From: Apostichopus japonicus
Lineage: Eukaryota > Echinodermata > Holothuroidea > Aspidochirotida > Stichopodidae
Reading direction: 5' to 3'
Assembly (NCBI RefSeq): GCF_037975245.1
Contig: NC_092582.1
Location: 15,083,077 to 15,147,076, forward strand
DNA length: 64,000 nt
The notes under the pieces were generated by a model. It had not been told where the DNA came from and did not search any database. It worked only from the letters and a program-made list of their open reading frames with translations. Below are positions 1 through 15,200 of this stretch, piece by piece (position 1 is the first letter of the stretch; each line of letters opens with the position of its first letter). The position numbers were made by a program, and so were the translations under genes.

Positions 1-255
1 ATGCCATGCCTCTGACTAGTAGGGAATATCAAGCTGTGATGTTTAAGTTTTAAAATATCATCAATCCATACCCCCAGCCTGCCCCCTCCATTTACTGTTT
101 ACTACACAATGCACTATACTGATAATTGAATTACTTAAATGAATTAAATAATTGAATTATTATTCTTGCTATGATATCTAATACTTTTATGTTTATATTA
201 TATTTGCATATAATTGTATATTATTACTATTATAAGTTTAAAAAACAAAACTTAC

Positions 256-3200
256 TTTTTGATGACCCTCGGATTTTAAATGGTTCTGTAACCGATCCTT
301 GAGCATAAAGAATCGTCCACATGGTTTACACTCCTGTAGACCTGCACTTCTTTCCTGCGAAAAAACAGAATAGCGAAGAAAAGTGATAAATGAAATAAAC
401 CAATAGTAAGAACTGATACCTGATATTCCAAACGTTTGGCTAGGTGACCCCACTTTTCCTTTTCATCACCTTGGTGACTCTCCAGTGTTGGATCTTGTGC
501 CCAGGGAAGAAGTCTACGGGGTCCAGGTATCCCTCACCCACTGGAGAAAATGTTTCATGATTAAGGCTGTTTAGTTGCAAAGTGGTGTTATATTTTGAAA
601 CTTTTGATGTAGTTTACATTCAAAGAGTTTTTAAAAATTTTGTTTCCACAAATTCAGCAATTTCTTCTGAGCGTATTGGCAACCTTACAAAATTGCTTGG
701 TGAGCCTAAACAGAGTTGCCACCCCTACTTTGAATATACCAGGGTCCTACAATGCAGTGAGAGGTGTATTTTAATGGTGATGAGCAATCCAAAGTTCTCC
801 AAACAGCCATATTGTGCCCTTCAAGGTTTCTACCAAACTGCAATATCCACTGCAAAGTTCAGCAAAAGTCATGTTTGGTACATGCAATAATAGCATGATG
901 TGGCCTGACAGTTTGATCCTAGCAGGATACAATGGAAATGTATACTGTTTAGCACATTTTAATTTTTAACTACTTAACTGATTGATTGATTGATTGAGAT
1001 ATCCCAGCTAAGCAGGATGCAAAAATGCATTGTGGTTTCGATGATGTAACATGAGCAGTTTTCTTCATGATTCTGACGTAATTTACAGTGAGGATTACAA
1101 GGTTTTCACAATTTGACCCCTGGTGACCCCACATGACCTTTGCCCTCCACCAACAATAATAGCCTTCTTTTAAACAAGGTGGTACTTCTACACACTAAAT
1201 ATGAGGTCTGCCCATGATTCCCTTCTTGAGATATCGTGTTTACAAGGTTTTCACAATTTGACCCCAAGTGACCTTTGACCCACTGATTGATTGATTGATT
1301 GAGATATCCCAGCTAATAAAAATGTGACTTGATCATGTACTTTTATTGCTCTGTACTGACAGACCACAGTTAAGATGGTTTACCTTGATTCCAAGTGTGG
1401 AAGGCTCTGTGTCTTGTCCTCCAGAGGCCTTGTCTCCAGCTTGTGTCCTTCCAATCGAGAATGAGACCCTGCAACAATACAGAGTGATTTGATTTGATTG
1501 ATGGACCGATTTGATTGATTTATGTCGGATTTGATTGACTCGATTGAATAGAGTAACTGACTGATGGATCCGTTTGATAATTTCATTGGATTTGATTATT
1601 TTGCAAACTGATTGATTGATTTGTTTGATGACTAGATTGATTTATTTGATTAACTGACTGAATGAATAATTTAAAAACTTGACTGACTGCTTGACTGAAC
1701 CGTTCTTCAGGTTCGAAGTACTCAACTTACAAAAAGAAGGAAACACTTGGATTCCAATCATTACAACACAAGTGGTAAGGACAACACGATAAGGCTTACT
1801 AATCAATAAAGCTAACAATGTCAGGCCTCAAAATTTGGGCTACTAACTGGCTAAATGTCGGTGGTTTCTGCCATTTGAGGATAAATGCACTGACAATTTT
1901 CTGCCAGTAGACATTAAGAACTCAAACAAACAGTACATCGATATTAACAATCATCAGTCAAAGAATCGGCATGATTACCATACCTAACATAAGCCCTGTA
2001 TTACTGCTTATTAAAAACAAATTTTATTGAACTGCTCTCAAAAGCCTCTTGCAATAACTGATGTGTGTTGTACTTCAGGAAAATGCTATTGAAAACTAGA
2101 TTTTAATCAGCAGATTTTGTTAAGCACTTGCTAACATTGTAAAATTCGACACCTCCTTATAATATAATACTAAGAGATACAAATATAATTATAAAGTATT
2201 CTCCTTGATAGATAGTTTCGCCTTGATTCTGCTATACATTTACGTTCACTATAACCTACACTGCTATACGTGGTACAGTACACACCCAATCTCCCCTCCC
2301 ACTCCCTACAACTCAATCTTCCGTAACTCCTCTTCCCCCAACATCCTCACAAAAATAATCAATAAACTATATTTAATTTAACAGACAGAATTTACAATTT
2401 ATTTTATTACAAAATAATGCTGCTTATGTTACATTGATACTGAGTTGACACATGCTTACAAAATCTTCTCACCAGTCCAGAATAAAATGGTTCAGAGCTT
2501 CACACGGGAGTCACATTATATTCTGACTTTACCTCATCCATCAGTGCTCCATAGAAGACAAGTACTCGAGAGGATTCATTTTGTACTCCCTACTTGCCAT
2601 GACAGTTTCACTTCCTTGAAAGCACTTGTCCGTTTATAACCCCTACACTTTTTAGAGACACCTGACAACTTAAAAGTCTCAGGCGAATGCACTGCACAGT
2701 GTTCCAAGAAGTCATGGCGCGAGTCACTACCTCTCAAAAGCAAATTGACTTGAAGCAGTATTTGGAGTCTCTCTGCCTTAGTTGTTAGAGATGACACACG
2801 TGTTAGAGATGACACATTGACTCACGTCACAATGAGTGGACTCGTCAGGATAATCCACTGGCAACAACTCAACTCGACTGTACCATCATGTGTCTTGTTG
2901 CAAACCTGCTGTAAATCTGCAGTATTTGAAGTCTCTCTGCCTTAGTTGTTAGAGATGACACACATGTAAGAGATAACACATTGACTCACGTCACAATGAG
3001 TAGACTCGTCAGGATAATTCACTGGCAACGACTCAACCGACTGTACCATCATGTGTCTTGTTGCAAGTCTGCTGTAAATCTGCTCACTAAAACCACCTCA
3101 CTAAGAAAGACAGCAATTACATCAACCATCATGCCTCCTCAGTCAACTATTGCCAGACAGAATTGTGCCTTTACCTGGTTGTCTTGACAATAAGGATTTT

Positions 3201-6200
3201 CATTATGAGGTCATCGATTGATCTCATTCCCTGACGTTCCAATCCACTTGCGCTATTAACGGGAAACACCTTTCTGGCAGTTGAGATCATGACTACCATG
3301 AGATCATGTACTAATTCCCATTCTATGTTATACCAACCGCTTCTTGTGCCACAGCTCTTAACTTTGCTAGAGGTTACGGACAGTGACGCTGTTAACCGGG
3401 AGGAGATCCTGTACATATATCTTATGCACTGATATACAAACCCACTAGCATTCCACCAGCTGTCATCTGACTTGCAGCAAGTTAGGAAGGCCAATAAATG
3501 CATTGTCTTGGATTTATAACTCATCTCTTGATATCAAGTTCAATCAAGTTTCAAAAGTTAGCCCCTCACAAATAATAGTAAAGACATTACAGCCATTACA
3601 AACAGTGAGGGACATAGGAGCATCTCACTGCACCGTTGCTGCTGTTCCGACTATTCAGACATTCAATGCAGTGATGGCATGCATGACACCTCACTCAATA
3701 GTACTCCAGTATATTGTTGTTGATGCTATATATGCCAACACCTTACCAGCAGTTGAGACTATTCAATGCAATGATGGAATGCAAGACACCTCACTCAATA
3801 GTACTCCAGTATATTGTTGTTAATGCTATACATGCCAACACCTTACCAGCAGTTGAGACCATACATGCATTCAATGCAGTGATGTATCTCATTGACAGGT
3901 GCTACACCAAGTTCAGATCTTAATGGGGGTTGAGACAGTCAGGCCCCAGACTAAACATGTCACTGACATAATGTCTTTGCTGTTTTAAATGCAGAAAGGT
4001 TGAGCAGGCAGAGGCATCCCGAGAACCTTATATTTTGTCACTGATAAACAAACCCTCCCATCTGTTGCATGAGCCTGTATCTTACTTGCAGCATCAACAG
4101 GCTTCAATGGTCATAAAGTATGAGGATTCAGAGACATTCCAAGCTCCACAATGTTTTTCACTTGCGGTTGCGGTAACAGGTGTATTCATCTCGATGCTGC
4201 TCCAAACCTCTGTCGCTGGACATGACTCTACTCACTGCCAGTTACTGTATGATATTAGCAAGGCCATTGTTCTGATGAGGTCATGGACTGATCTCAATTT
4301 AGTGGTACTTCAGTCCACTGTTGTTGCCTAAGATTACACCTCACTGGTGGTTGTGGAAATTAATCCATCAAACTAATCTCATTGATGTCGGTATCAATGT
4401 TTCTGTCTTAAACTTGGCGAGTGGCAAAGACAAAAATGTAAGGCAAAGAGACATTTCCAAGTAATGTGAACCTCATTCAAAGGTATTTGAATTGACTGTA
4501 GCTCCATAAAGTAGGGCCTGCTGTAGTCAAGACATTGAGGACACTGCTTACAGTGTAGTTATCTTGTTTGTTGATATAAAATGGATTCCAATCCACTTAA
4601 CCTGCACAAGAGTACTCTTTCCTTGAAGTATTACTACCTTCTACTCTTTTATCAACTTGTTAGACAGGCTCATACCATATTGGCAGTCAAAACAGTGAGG
4701 ATATCGAATCATGTCATTCAATGGTACTGCTGTCGAGGAATGAAATGATACCATATTGGCGATCAAGACAGTGAGGTCGATGAATTTAATCCAAATCAGT
4801 GCTACTCCAATTGGTTGTTGATGAACGAACAAGCTCACACCTGATTGGCAGTCAAGGCAGTGATGATATTGCCTTTATCTAATACCATAGTTACTCCATT
4901 CTGCTGTTGATGAACAAGTTCACACCTTACTTCCAGTCCAAACTGTGTGGCCATCAACTTTTCATCAATAAATGGTATCTACTCCAATTAGCTGTTGACA
5001 AACAAGCTCGCACCTGACTGGCAGTCAAGGCAGTGAGGAGAGTGCCTTTATCTGATACCATAGTTACTCCATTCTGTTGTTGATGAACAAGTTCACACCT
5101 TACTTCCAGTGCAGACTCTGAGGTCATCAACTTTTCATCAATAATTGGTACCTACTCCAATTGGCTGTTGACGAACAAGCTCACACCTGTCTGGCAGCCA
5201 AGGCAGTGAGGATATTGCCTTATCTAATACCATAGTTACTCCATTCTGCTGTTGATGAACAAGTTCACACCTTACTTCCAGTCCAGACTGTGAGGTCATC
5301 AACTTTTCATCAATAATTGGTACCTACTCCAATTGGCTGTTGACAAACAAGCTCACACCTGACTGGCAGTCAAGGCAGTGAGGATATTGCCTTATCTAAT
5401 ACCATAGTTACTCCATTCTGCTGTTGATGAACAAGTTCACACCTTACTTCCAGTGCAGACTGTGAGGCCATCAACTTTTCATATACTGCAATTTAACTGT
5501 TGACAAGCAAGCTTATACCTTACTGGCAGTCAAGACAGTGAGACCAACTCCTCTCATTGCATGGTACTCCAATCGACTGATGATGAGCAAACTCAAGTGA
5601 CAGGCAGACGAGAAAGAGAGACCATCTCCAAATCTCAATCCATGGTACTCCATCTGCTGTCAATGAACAAGCACACACACCTTACTTGCAGTTGAGATAC
5701 CTTCACCAGGTGTTGATGAGCAGCAGATCCAAGAAAATTTGGATTGCTTTTGAAAGTCAACCGTTGTCTACAGCAGATCATAACTCTTGAACTCAGATGT
5801 GGTCCTGCAGCATTTGAGGAATAGTCTGCAGATTTGTCCTGGACAAACACTTATCATCTTCAATGATACTCCAGTCGGTGTTTGGATCTGCATATGGCTT
5901 ACATGTCTGAACATAGACGATGTTACAGAGAGGTGCTTGTCATACACTAATGGCCACCAAGCGATTACCTTCTTCTGCATCCAATGGGGTTTCACTGCAT
6001 CTGGGAATGTTCTCTAACATGATCTGCCAACATTTATACATCTTCATATCTGACGTAATCCCATGCATTTACAAAGTCTTCTCCTTGATCTGCATAAAGC
6101 GACTTGCATCATCTCTGATATGACAGCAGCCTGCACAGTACTTTTCTAATGTAAATCATCATACAATCTCCCTCAGGTGCCAAATCCAATGTTTATCATC

Positions 6201-9200
6201 CACGTCTGCATGTTTCTCTTTTTACGATCATCCTCACGGAGGAAGGTACTCTCCATCAGTATCGATGACTGAAGCTGAACATTTCATAGTGAGTCACTAG
6301 AGATGGTCTTGCTCCAACATACTTTCTCCTGCATCTGTCTAAAGCTAATCACCATTTACCTTCTTGCCGTCTGCTGTATATGATCAAATCCAGTGATAGG
6401 AATTCAACCCGAGCCTTTAAATTGTACATCATACTTCCACATCCATCTTCTTCTTTGTACATCGAGCGAGCCATGCTTCATCCATAAACTGTTGTGGTCT
6501 TTTGCTAGGCAGTTCCTCTTCAAACAGAGCTGGGAAAGTAGTACACAATCCTCCTTCCTTGTTGGCTTTGCCCGTGATAATGAGCGTTTTCTCACAATTA
6601 CTGTATTAGGCTGTATGTTTCACCCACTTGTTCTTTCTCTGATATCTGATGGACTACCTTGGTCAATTCTCCACACAGTCAAATCTTTTGTCTTCTCAAT
6701 GTGGAAAAAATTCCCAGGTCTCTGTCTTTTTTAACTGAACGCTGCTTTATGAATGAAGAAGATTCCAATTGGGCTCACAGGAAGGAAACACAATAATCCA
6801 AGCAACAACTGGGTATGCCAGCCAAGTGTTGCTAACAATCTGATTGTATTTGCTGAGACAATAGATGACTTGCAACAGCTATTTCTTTGTCTACATGTGC
6901 CATGGCATAGCACATGATTTAACAGACATCAATGTGATTGTTGTACACTGTTTAACCTCAAAAGTGGTTTAAACAGCTTTCCTACCTTGTCAGTCAACAA
7001 GGTTGTAAACACAAGTAGTATGCTATCTTTGCCTTTCATTGGGTGGTCTTCAGAGGACCTTCAAATATGAAAGGATATGTATTTTGACATCAATGTAGTG
7101 TGTTTCAAACAAATTGTCACTTGTCTTTAACAAATCCTAATTTGCAAAATACAACCCCTGCTCATTGAAGCGAATGTATCACTTTCCAAAAGATCTTGAC
7201 AGAGTTCTCTGGTGATGATTTAAGTGGCAGTCAAGATTTAACACTAAAAAAGTTCCCGGCTGTTGTCGTAGGCAATAAAAAAATTGACAAATGAGAAAAC
7301 CAAAAAGTTGTCCAACAAAATGAGAGAGAGTCCATGAAAGCGGTGGTCTTACGCTTGCTGATTGGGTTGTGCATAATAACACTGCAAGAAACCACAGCCT
7401 TCTGTCATCATCTCTGCATTTTGAAAGCGGGAAATCTCATATAAAACAGGACAATAAAAACCCAAAAAAAAGGAGGAAAAAGAAGTAAAAAAGAAATGAT
7501 TAAGTCTAACCCAGTGAATGGCAACTTCTTGAAAGCATTATGCACTCGGGCTTTCTCTTCTTTCTTGAGTGTCGTTCCAAGTCCGATAGCTTGAGACTTA
7601 TGCTTTGTGGATTTGCAATGATTCACATACTCCTAAAGAGATTAGATGGAAAGATAAAATGTTTGAAAAAAAACTCAAAAGTTTTGGGAAATTCTCATGT
7701 ACATTCCCCCTACCCACATGACGACGGGCAAATCTGCCTTGGCACAAAGCAAAACGGTGGTGTAAAGACACTGATAGGAGTACTGCATATTACACATAAT
7801 AAATAAGTGCAAAATGCAGTTTATTTTATTATCAAGCATAAAAATCTGTCAAACTTCTTCCATCTTTCTTCCAAACATTTCAAAATAAATCTATGTATAA
7901 AAGGTTGTATGTAAAGCTTAAGCTGACCAAACCTCCAACAACATTCAATCTCCATATCTAACAAAGTTATTTAGTTAAATAACACACAACCTGTCTTACC
8001 TGTAGGTGTAACATGTTAAAAGTGAATCAAGTCTCCACCCCAACTCCAAAAAAAGCATCAGAAAGTTAAAGAAAAAATTGGTTGCATTGTAAACCTCAAC
8101 AGTTCTTGAAGTTCTTGAACATCTTGTGTGGTAGATACCTACACTATTCCAGAGGGTATCTACAATATCAAAGATTCACAAGGTTGCACACGTCAATGCA
8201 ACAAGAACATACACAAGGACTTGAGGTTAACCTCTTACCTGCCAAGTATCGTTCTCCTGATCACAAAGGTAGCACATCCAAGGTAGCAAGTCTCTGTTTT
8301 CAAATTTCTCATTGATCCCAATCTTTTTGATAAGTGCCAGCTGAAGGTTCATGGAGAAAATCGCATCAACATTTTTTGTTACAATGACTAAAGTTAACTT
8401 AATATCATTTACTTAAAACATTTTTACATACTTCTTGGTATAGTATGTAAAACACGAGAGCCTGGTTGACGACACACTGTGTCCCCGCATGGCAGCTCCC
8501 GAGGACACTCACAAAGTGTGTTCCTTCCGTTTGCTTCAAAATGAAATTAAATACAGTATGAAGAGGAACGCTGGTAACCACACTTTAAAGAACCTGTGAA
8601 CCCGACAAGAACAAAACCTTATGATGTGACTCTTGCCTCAGTGGTACCAGGTCAGATGTAAGTTGGATATTGTGTTTTGTAGCCACACTGAGAAATTATC
8701 ATCTCATAAAACCTGTGGAATGCACTGGGAAATCTTCCATCAAACATGTAGATCCCAAGGGTGGACATAAGGCATGGAATGGAGTTTGTCTTCATGTAAA
8801 AGGCAACTGTCTCACAAAAACAGGACATAATATCTCATTACATCTCTGCCAACAGAATAGACACCAGCTAGATGAATTGCAACTGGTCGCTGTTGCTAAG
8901 GACATACACAGATGATGCTTCCCACAAAGTCGATCCCAGATATGCCATCTGTCGTCAGAGATTCAGGTTCAACAGACAAGGGTTAGATGACCACTCTCAA
9001 TCAAGAATTTTGTAGAACCCGAGGAAGATATTTCCTACTGAAGTATTAGCTTTGTGATGTGTTCGTCCACAGATAAAACAAAACGTCTGGAAACAGGGTT
9101 TACTTGTTGCCACTGTCTGAAGAAGAGACTCCTAGATGTGTGTAGGCACTGTCCCCACAAAGCCAATAACACATATGCAATGTCTATTATGTCTGGAGAG

Positions 9201-12200
9201 AGTCTAAGGAGACTATCAATCAAGGTGTTACATACGTATTAAAGACACCCTTAAAGATGACTATCGGTCAAGGTGTTACATACGTTTTAGTGACACCCTT
9301 CCCACGAGAGAACTATAAACCTGCTTGGTTTGGATCTCACATGCACAACTGTAACAATAGTCAGCAAGCTATGCCAATCATGGTTTGCTATCAATGCTTC
9401 TTTGAAAAAAATATGATATTTCAAAGTATTCTGAACATAGCTGAATCAAAGAATCAATTGAAAGTCATGATTTCTGTAGACATCTAAAGACATGTACATC
9501 AAGGAGGCCATGGCACATTGGTTGTATCTCTGATCCAACAAAGTGTCAGAAAAGCTTGTATGACAAAGTCTATAAACAGAGTAACAGTCTCACAAAAACC
9601 AAACTGGCTCTTTGGACATGTCTCTGACGATGCTCTTGCTTGCTAGTCGGACCAAAAGGAGCTTTTGGGTGTCTCTCAGAACTAACAAACATTGCATGTC
9701 TTCCAGTTTGTTTACAATGTAGACGGCAGTAAACCCCACAATTACATTGATGGGAGTGTTGTTTTCCTTGAGCATTTTGCTGTCCACAGCCAAATTCGTC
9801 CTGCATCAGAGTCCCAGGAAAGTCAGTCATGATTTCTGTAGACATGTATACACATTTGTTCCAGACAGCCATGACATATTTGTTGTCTCAAGTCGCCAGA
9901 TCCAACAAGAGTCAAAAGAACTTCAATACAGAAGACTGCACACTAGCTATATGAAGTAATATTTCCAAGAAAGGGTAAATCTTGTACAGAAATGCAACTT
10001 CTGGCTTTGTTGTCTTCATCTTTCAACTTAAAAGAAAAACTTGGCAAAGATGCTCCCGCACTCTACTGAACAGAATGCTTAGTCATGAATATGAAGATGC
10101 ACACAGTGTTTTGGAATGTCACCATTTCCCGGCAGGGCTCTCCTCCATGTAAACTTGTAAGGATGCAGCATAACAGTAGGTGTAGCACTGATGAGGATGG
10201 AGTGAAAATAACAGAAGATAGCAAATTACAACAAAGTTAACCACTGTAGATGTAACATCTTCATCTATATATAAGAGGTTCTAACTGTGAAGGCCCCCGC
10301 AGACTAGGGACAAACTTACAGCAAGGTTCACCGCTGTAGATGTAACATCTTCATCTATATATAAAAAGGTTCTAACTGTGAAGGCCCCCACAGACTAGGG
10401 ACAAATTTACAGCAAGGTTCACCGCTGTAGATGTAACATCTTCATCTATATAGGTTCTAACTGTGAAGGCCCCCACAGACTAGGGACAAACTTACAGCAA
10501 GGTTCACCGCTGTAGATGTAACATCTTCATCTATATATAAAAAGGTTCTAACTGTGAAGGCCCCCACAGACTAGGGACAAATTTACAGCAAGGTTCACCG
10601 CTGTAGATGTAACATCTTCATCTATATAGGTTCTAACTGTGAAGGCCCCCACAGACTAGGGACAAACTTACAGCAAGGTTCACTACTGTAGATGTAACAT
10701 CTTCACTTACAGTATCTATAAGAGGTTCTAACTGTGAAGGCCCCTGTAGACTAGGGACAAACTTACAGCAATGGTAACCACTGTAGATGTAGCATCTTCA
10801 CCTATCTATAAGAGGTTCTGCTTGTGAAGGCCCCTGTAGACTAGGGACAAAACTTACAGCAAGGTTCACCACTGTAGATGTAACATGTTCATCTATATAT
10901 AAGAGGTTCTAACTGTGAAGGCCTCACAGACTTAGGGACAAAATTACAGCAAGGGTATCCACTGTAGATGTAACACGTTAACCCATCTATAAGAGGTTCT
11001 AACCATGAAGGGGTGGACTTGAAGGGGGTTGGGGCAGTGGCGGAGCTAGGGGTATTGGTCAGGAGGGGCGAGAATGGTCTGTAGGGGCGCCATCGACACT
11101 ATCAGAGCTATATACGGCTCTGGACACTATCTAAGCGGAGCGCCACCACTGGTTGGCGCGTAGCGTACAGAAATTTTTTGAGTAAAGATACTCTCTAGAT
11201 CGCCAGAAATGACCCGTTCCAGGCCTGGCTAATTTGCAGATAAACGAAGAATAAATAGGTGTCATCGCCAAATTACACCAACAACATGTGACAAATGTCA
11301 ATAAGTAGATGAGAGAGCAATAAAAAAGTCAATAATCACGAATAAGTAAAAAGTGGTAAAGAGCTGAAAGGGTGCCATCAGTCCATTTGAGTCCGTCAGG
11401 GGGGCATCCGCCCCCCCTGACTGTATGGACGCTCCGCCACTGGGTTGAGGGGTTGGGGAGGGAGAATCCAAGCCATTATAGAAGAATCTGAGCTGCTACA
11501 TGAGTGTCATCTGTAGTGCACTGATCCCACAATAACTTGATGACCACAATTCTGACCAGGAAGTTGCTATAGCAACTTTCTATTCTGTCAAAGCCTCAAA
11601 TATTGACAACTTTGCGGTTATGAGGTCACCACTAGATGGATCAGAGACTCAGACTCTGTTCTCAGTGATAAAGTTGTAATGTAAACCTAGCTCAGGGTTG
11701 ACCTGGCATCAGTGATGACATTTAACTTCTGTCGTTCTTTGCTTCGAGAGTGATTTGACCCAATGGAAGCAGCACGGCTTATGGTTTTGTGCCTTTTCTT
11801 CTAATAAGCAATCCTTAACATTCTGTTTGATGATCATATGTCGCGGGGTCTGATACCAAACACAGGGTCCGGCTTGGGTCTTGTTTTTATGCTGAACACA
11901 GAGTGCGGGGTTCGTAAAACACAGCCACACTGTGCTTTAATGTAACTTGGTAGGGCTTCAGCATATGCACGGCGAGCTGGATACTCCGCAAGAGGTAACA
12001 TCAGATGAGGGCAGGCGCGTAGCCAATCGGGGGTGAAGGGGGCGACCACCCTCCCATTGAGTATATTTTTTTTGTACGTTTTTATGATATCGCTAGTAAT
12101 TTCAAATAGAAAATGCTTAGATACAACTTACAAGGCCTGGGAAGTGCCATTTCCAGCGATCTGGGAGGCAATTTCGGCCAAAATTTTCTTCTTCCCGCCA

Positions 12201-15200
12201 ACCCATGGTGCACTACGCTTAGATAGTTTCCAATGCCGAATCTACGGCTCTGATAATTGGCCTACAGGTTCACCTCTCCCTTGGCAAATTCCTCGCTACG
12301 CGCCTGGATGAGGGTATGTGGGAGGGGGTGTGAAAGAGGAATTATGAGTCTAGGGTATAGGCAATTGGAGAAACTTTTGCCAGAGAATCATTCTGTGAAT
12401 CAGCGAGTCATGAAATTGAATAGAAATGAAGGAAAGAGAAAGTTTACCTCGTTGGAAACCAACCAGTACCTGTATCAAGACAGGGAAAATGAAACTCACA
12501 ATGCTTGAAAATGAATATATCCAGTTATCCAAGAATGCTTGAACGTCCTAACTCACATAAGCAGTAAGCTCAGACCTTCATTAGAACTGGAAGGGAGTTT
12601 TTTTACATAGTATGGTATTCAGCAGCTGGCATGTGCATGTGGGGATGCTGAATGGCTTGTATCTTGCACTTAACATCACACTAGGACATCTGGAATGGGC
12701 ATAGTAGGGGGTTAGGAAAGTGGAAGGGGGGGGGGGAGGTTGAGGGTTTGGACAATAGGAAATTAAGGAAAAGTTAGCCAGATATTATTCTGAGAGCAAG
12801 GCAGTATATAAATTATATCAACATGAAGACAAGACAAGGTGTCTCGAAGTGTTAAAACCAAAGTGTTCCTGTATCAAATTTAAAACAGGTTAAATGATCT
12901 TGAACGACAGAGAGAATATAATCTAACAATGCCTGCTGATTTATATACCCTAGAGGCATTCACAATATTGACAGTTCTGACTCTTATATTATTTCAGTAT
13001 AACAGGAATCGTCCTGGAAGGGAGTTATTTGAGAGTGGTGAGTAGCCACATGTGCATGCGTTGGGCGCTGAATGGTTTGTCACCTCTGTTGGCAATCTAA
13101 CAACAGCTTCACCTCATTCTGGAGAAATGGTTTCAGTAATTCTGATGACCATATCTGAAGAGGAAAACCATGGATCGCTCCTGGATGACAAACTTGCACT
13201 ACTCTAGCATGCAAGGCTAGAACCCACAACCTACCAGGTACTACCACTTTCGATGTCAGTGCATCTATCTATTTTGTACGGCAATAGCAGACCCACCCGA
13301 TGGCTCTTGTACATTATCATTCATAATGAAATGTACTGTATTTTCTTGAAAAGTAGATACCAGACGAAACTCAAGAGGCCAACGTCAGCTGCGATAAAGA
13401 AACAAAATTTGCCTCTCACGAAAAGGACGAAAAACCAGAGTAGATGAAGATCAATGCTGTTAATAACAGCATCTTTTTATGTCCAAGCTGCATCTTGCCT
13501 TCTCTGAGACCACCAAGAAGCTTGTCATACAACTAAAGACTGTCAAAGTTCATCTGCAGTATATGAACTCTGTGCAGACATTCTTTTATAAAACATCTAT
13601 ATTTTTGAGGCACTCTATTTTGCCACTTCCTTTAAACCAAGAATTGAATCTAAAGCAAAACCCTACATCTGCTCTTTTGGTTTAGTCAGTCAACCACCTC
13701 CCCCCACCCCATACACACACACACATCTATTGCACTGATTGTTTAAAGTAAATCAAACCATTATTTTGCTTCTACATTCTGAAATTCACATACATCGAAC
13801 ATTAATGAGCAGAAGGCTTTAGAATCCACCATCATGTCAAGCATCGATGTGTCGTTTTAAAGAAGAGGGTTTTTTTTCGCCTGTCGTGATTTAGAAAAAG
13901 TGGACCATACTGTACCTGGTGTGGTTTACTTCCTCTAGCGATTTGGTCCATAAGCTTCAAGCTTTCAGCATTGTACTCCAGGACTGGGGTCACCTGCAAA
14001 TTAAAAGGGCAATTTTTATGCATTTAAAGGTCATTTATTCTTCTGGAGTGAAAACTGTCAAAAAAAATCTAATGGTTTACTTTTATATTAACGAATGCAG
14101 GCAATAGAGACATTCCATATCAAATCACCAGATTTTGGAGTATGTTGTGGTTCGCCCTCTTCTAATAATAACCAAATTTATTGGGCGCATGGGACCTTCA
14201 TAAAATAAAGTATTTTCTGAAGATTTCAGCTGCATTCCTTCAAACTTGGCCAAATTAAATATCACACTTTGAAATTTCACAATTTGTCACCACCGTGGCA
14301 TTCTCTTTGATTTTTGAGGTCTGGTTTCTCAAGTAAACATCCTACTACCTTCCTGTTCCTGAAGTCTATAGATTTCATCCCATAAAATGGGAAATAAACA
14401 ATTTAGGCTGTAAACGTATTGTCATGTGGAGTATAGGTCAACTTAAAATTGCCAAAATATTCAATTTTGGTATTTTTTGCTGAAAAATGTGCCATTTTTA
14501 GTGATGGATTGCTCCTAAACTGTTGCTTCGGGATACTTGATTCTTTCAGAGGTTATGTCTAGTCCAAACAAAACAACATAATGATTACAATGCTTACATG
14601 TCATATAATTTAAATTTGTGCAGCTCTAAAGTTGCTATTTCATGCCGCGATTCAGCATGAGGGAGGGGTTTTGTGTGGATTGTTTTATACCAACTTAATC
14701 AAGCAAGAGCTGTGAGGGATTTTTACATTAATTATAAGTATAAAGTTCTTACAACTTACCAAATTTCAGGGTTCTATTTTTTACAAAAATTGTTTTTGCC
14801 TGTATTGCTATTCATCATGTTTTGAGCCTGGGTATTGTACTTCAAGGTCACTCAATTGAATCCTGTTTCAACATGACGTGTTTTGAGTTTATTGGCTGTC
14901 AAAGACGACCTCTTTTGTACATGGGAGCAACTTTACAACCTCATAAATTAGTATTTAGAAAGGCTAGAACCCGGAAATTAGCTCTCTATGCTGTCCCCAA
15001 AGTTCTATGATAAACTAGCGATATGGTTCAGCCTTGCTGAGCTAGCCAATCACTTTAACGACATGGATTGACAATATGGAGTACAAAATGTTTACGGTTT
15101 ACCTTTTTCACTTCTTTGGTTGGTTTGGTTTGAGTTTTCGATTCAGAATTACTCCTCTTTCTTTGCTTTGCACGATTAGATTTCTGCTGGTTTCCAGTTA

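Noticed and set aside
5787-6123. Overlapping ORFs on both strands near 5.6-6.1 kb
   Set aside because: No consistent splice sites, domain or codon pattern; they lie in intron DNA beside tandem repeats.
10200-11005. Possible CRISPR-like array
   Set aside because: The units are contiguous direct minisatellite copies without unique spacers, in a spliced animal genome.
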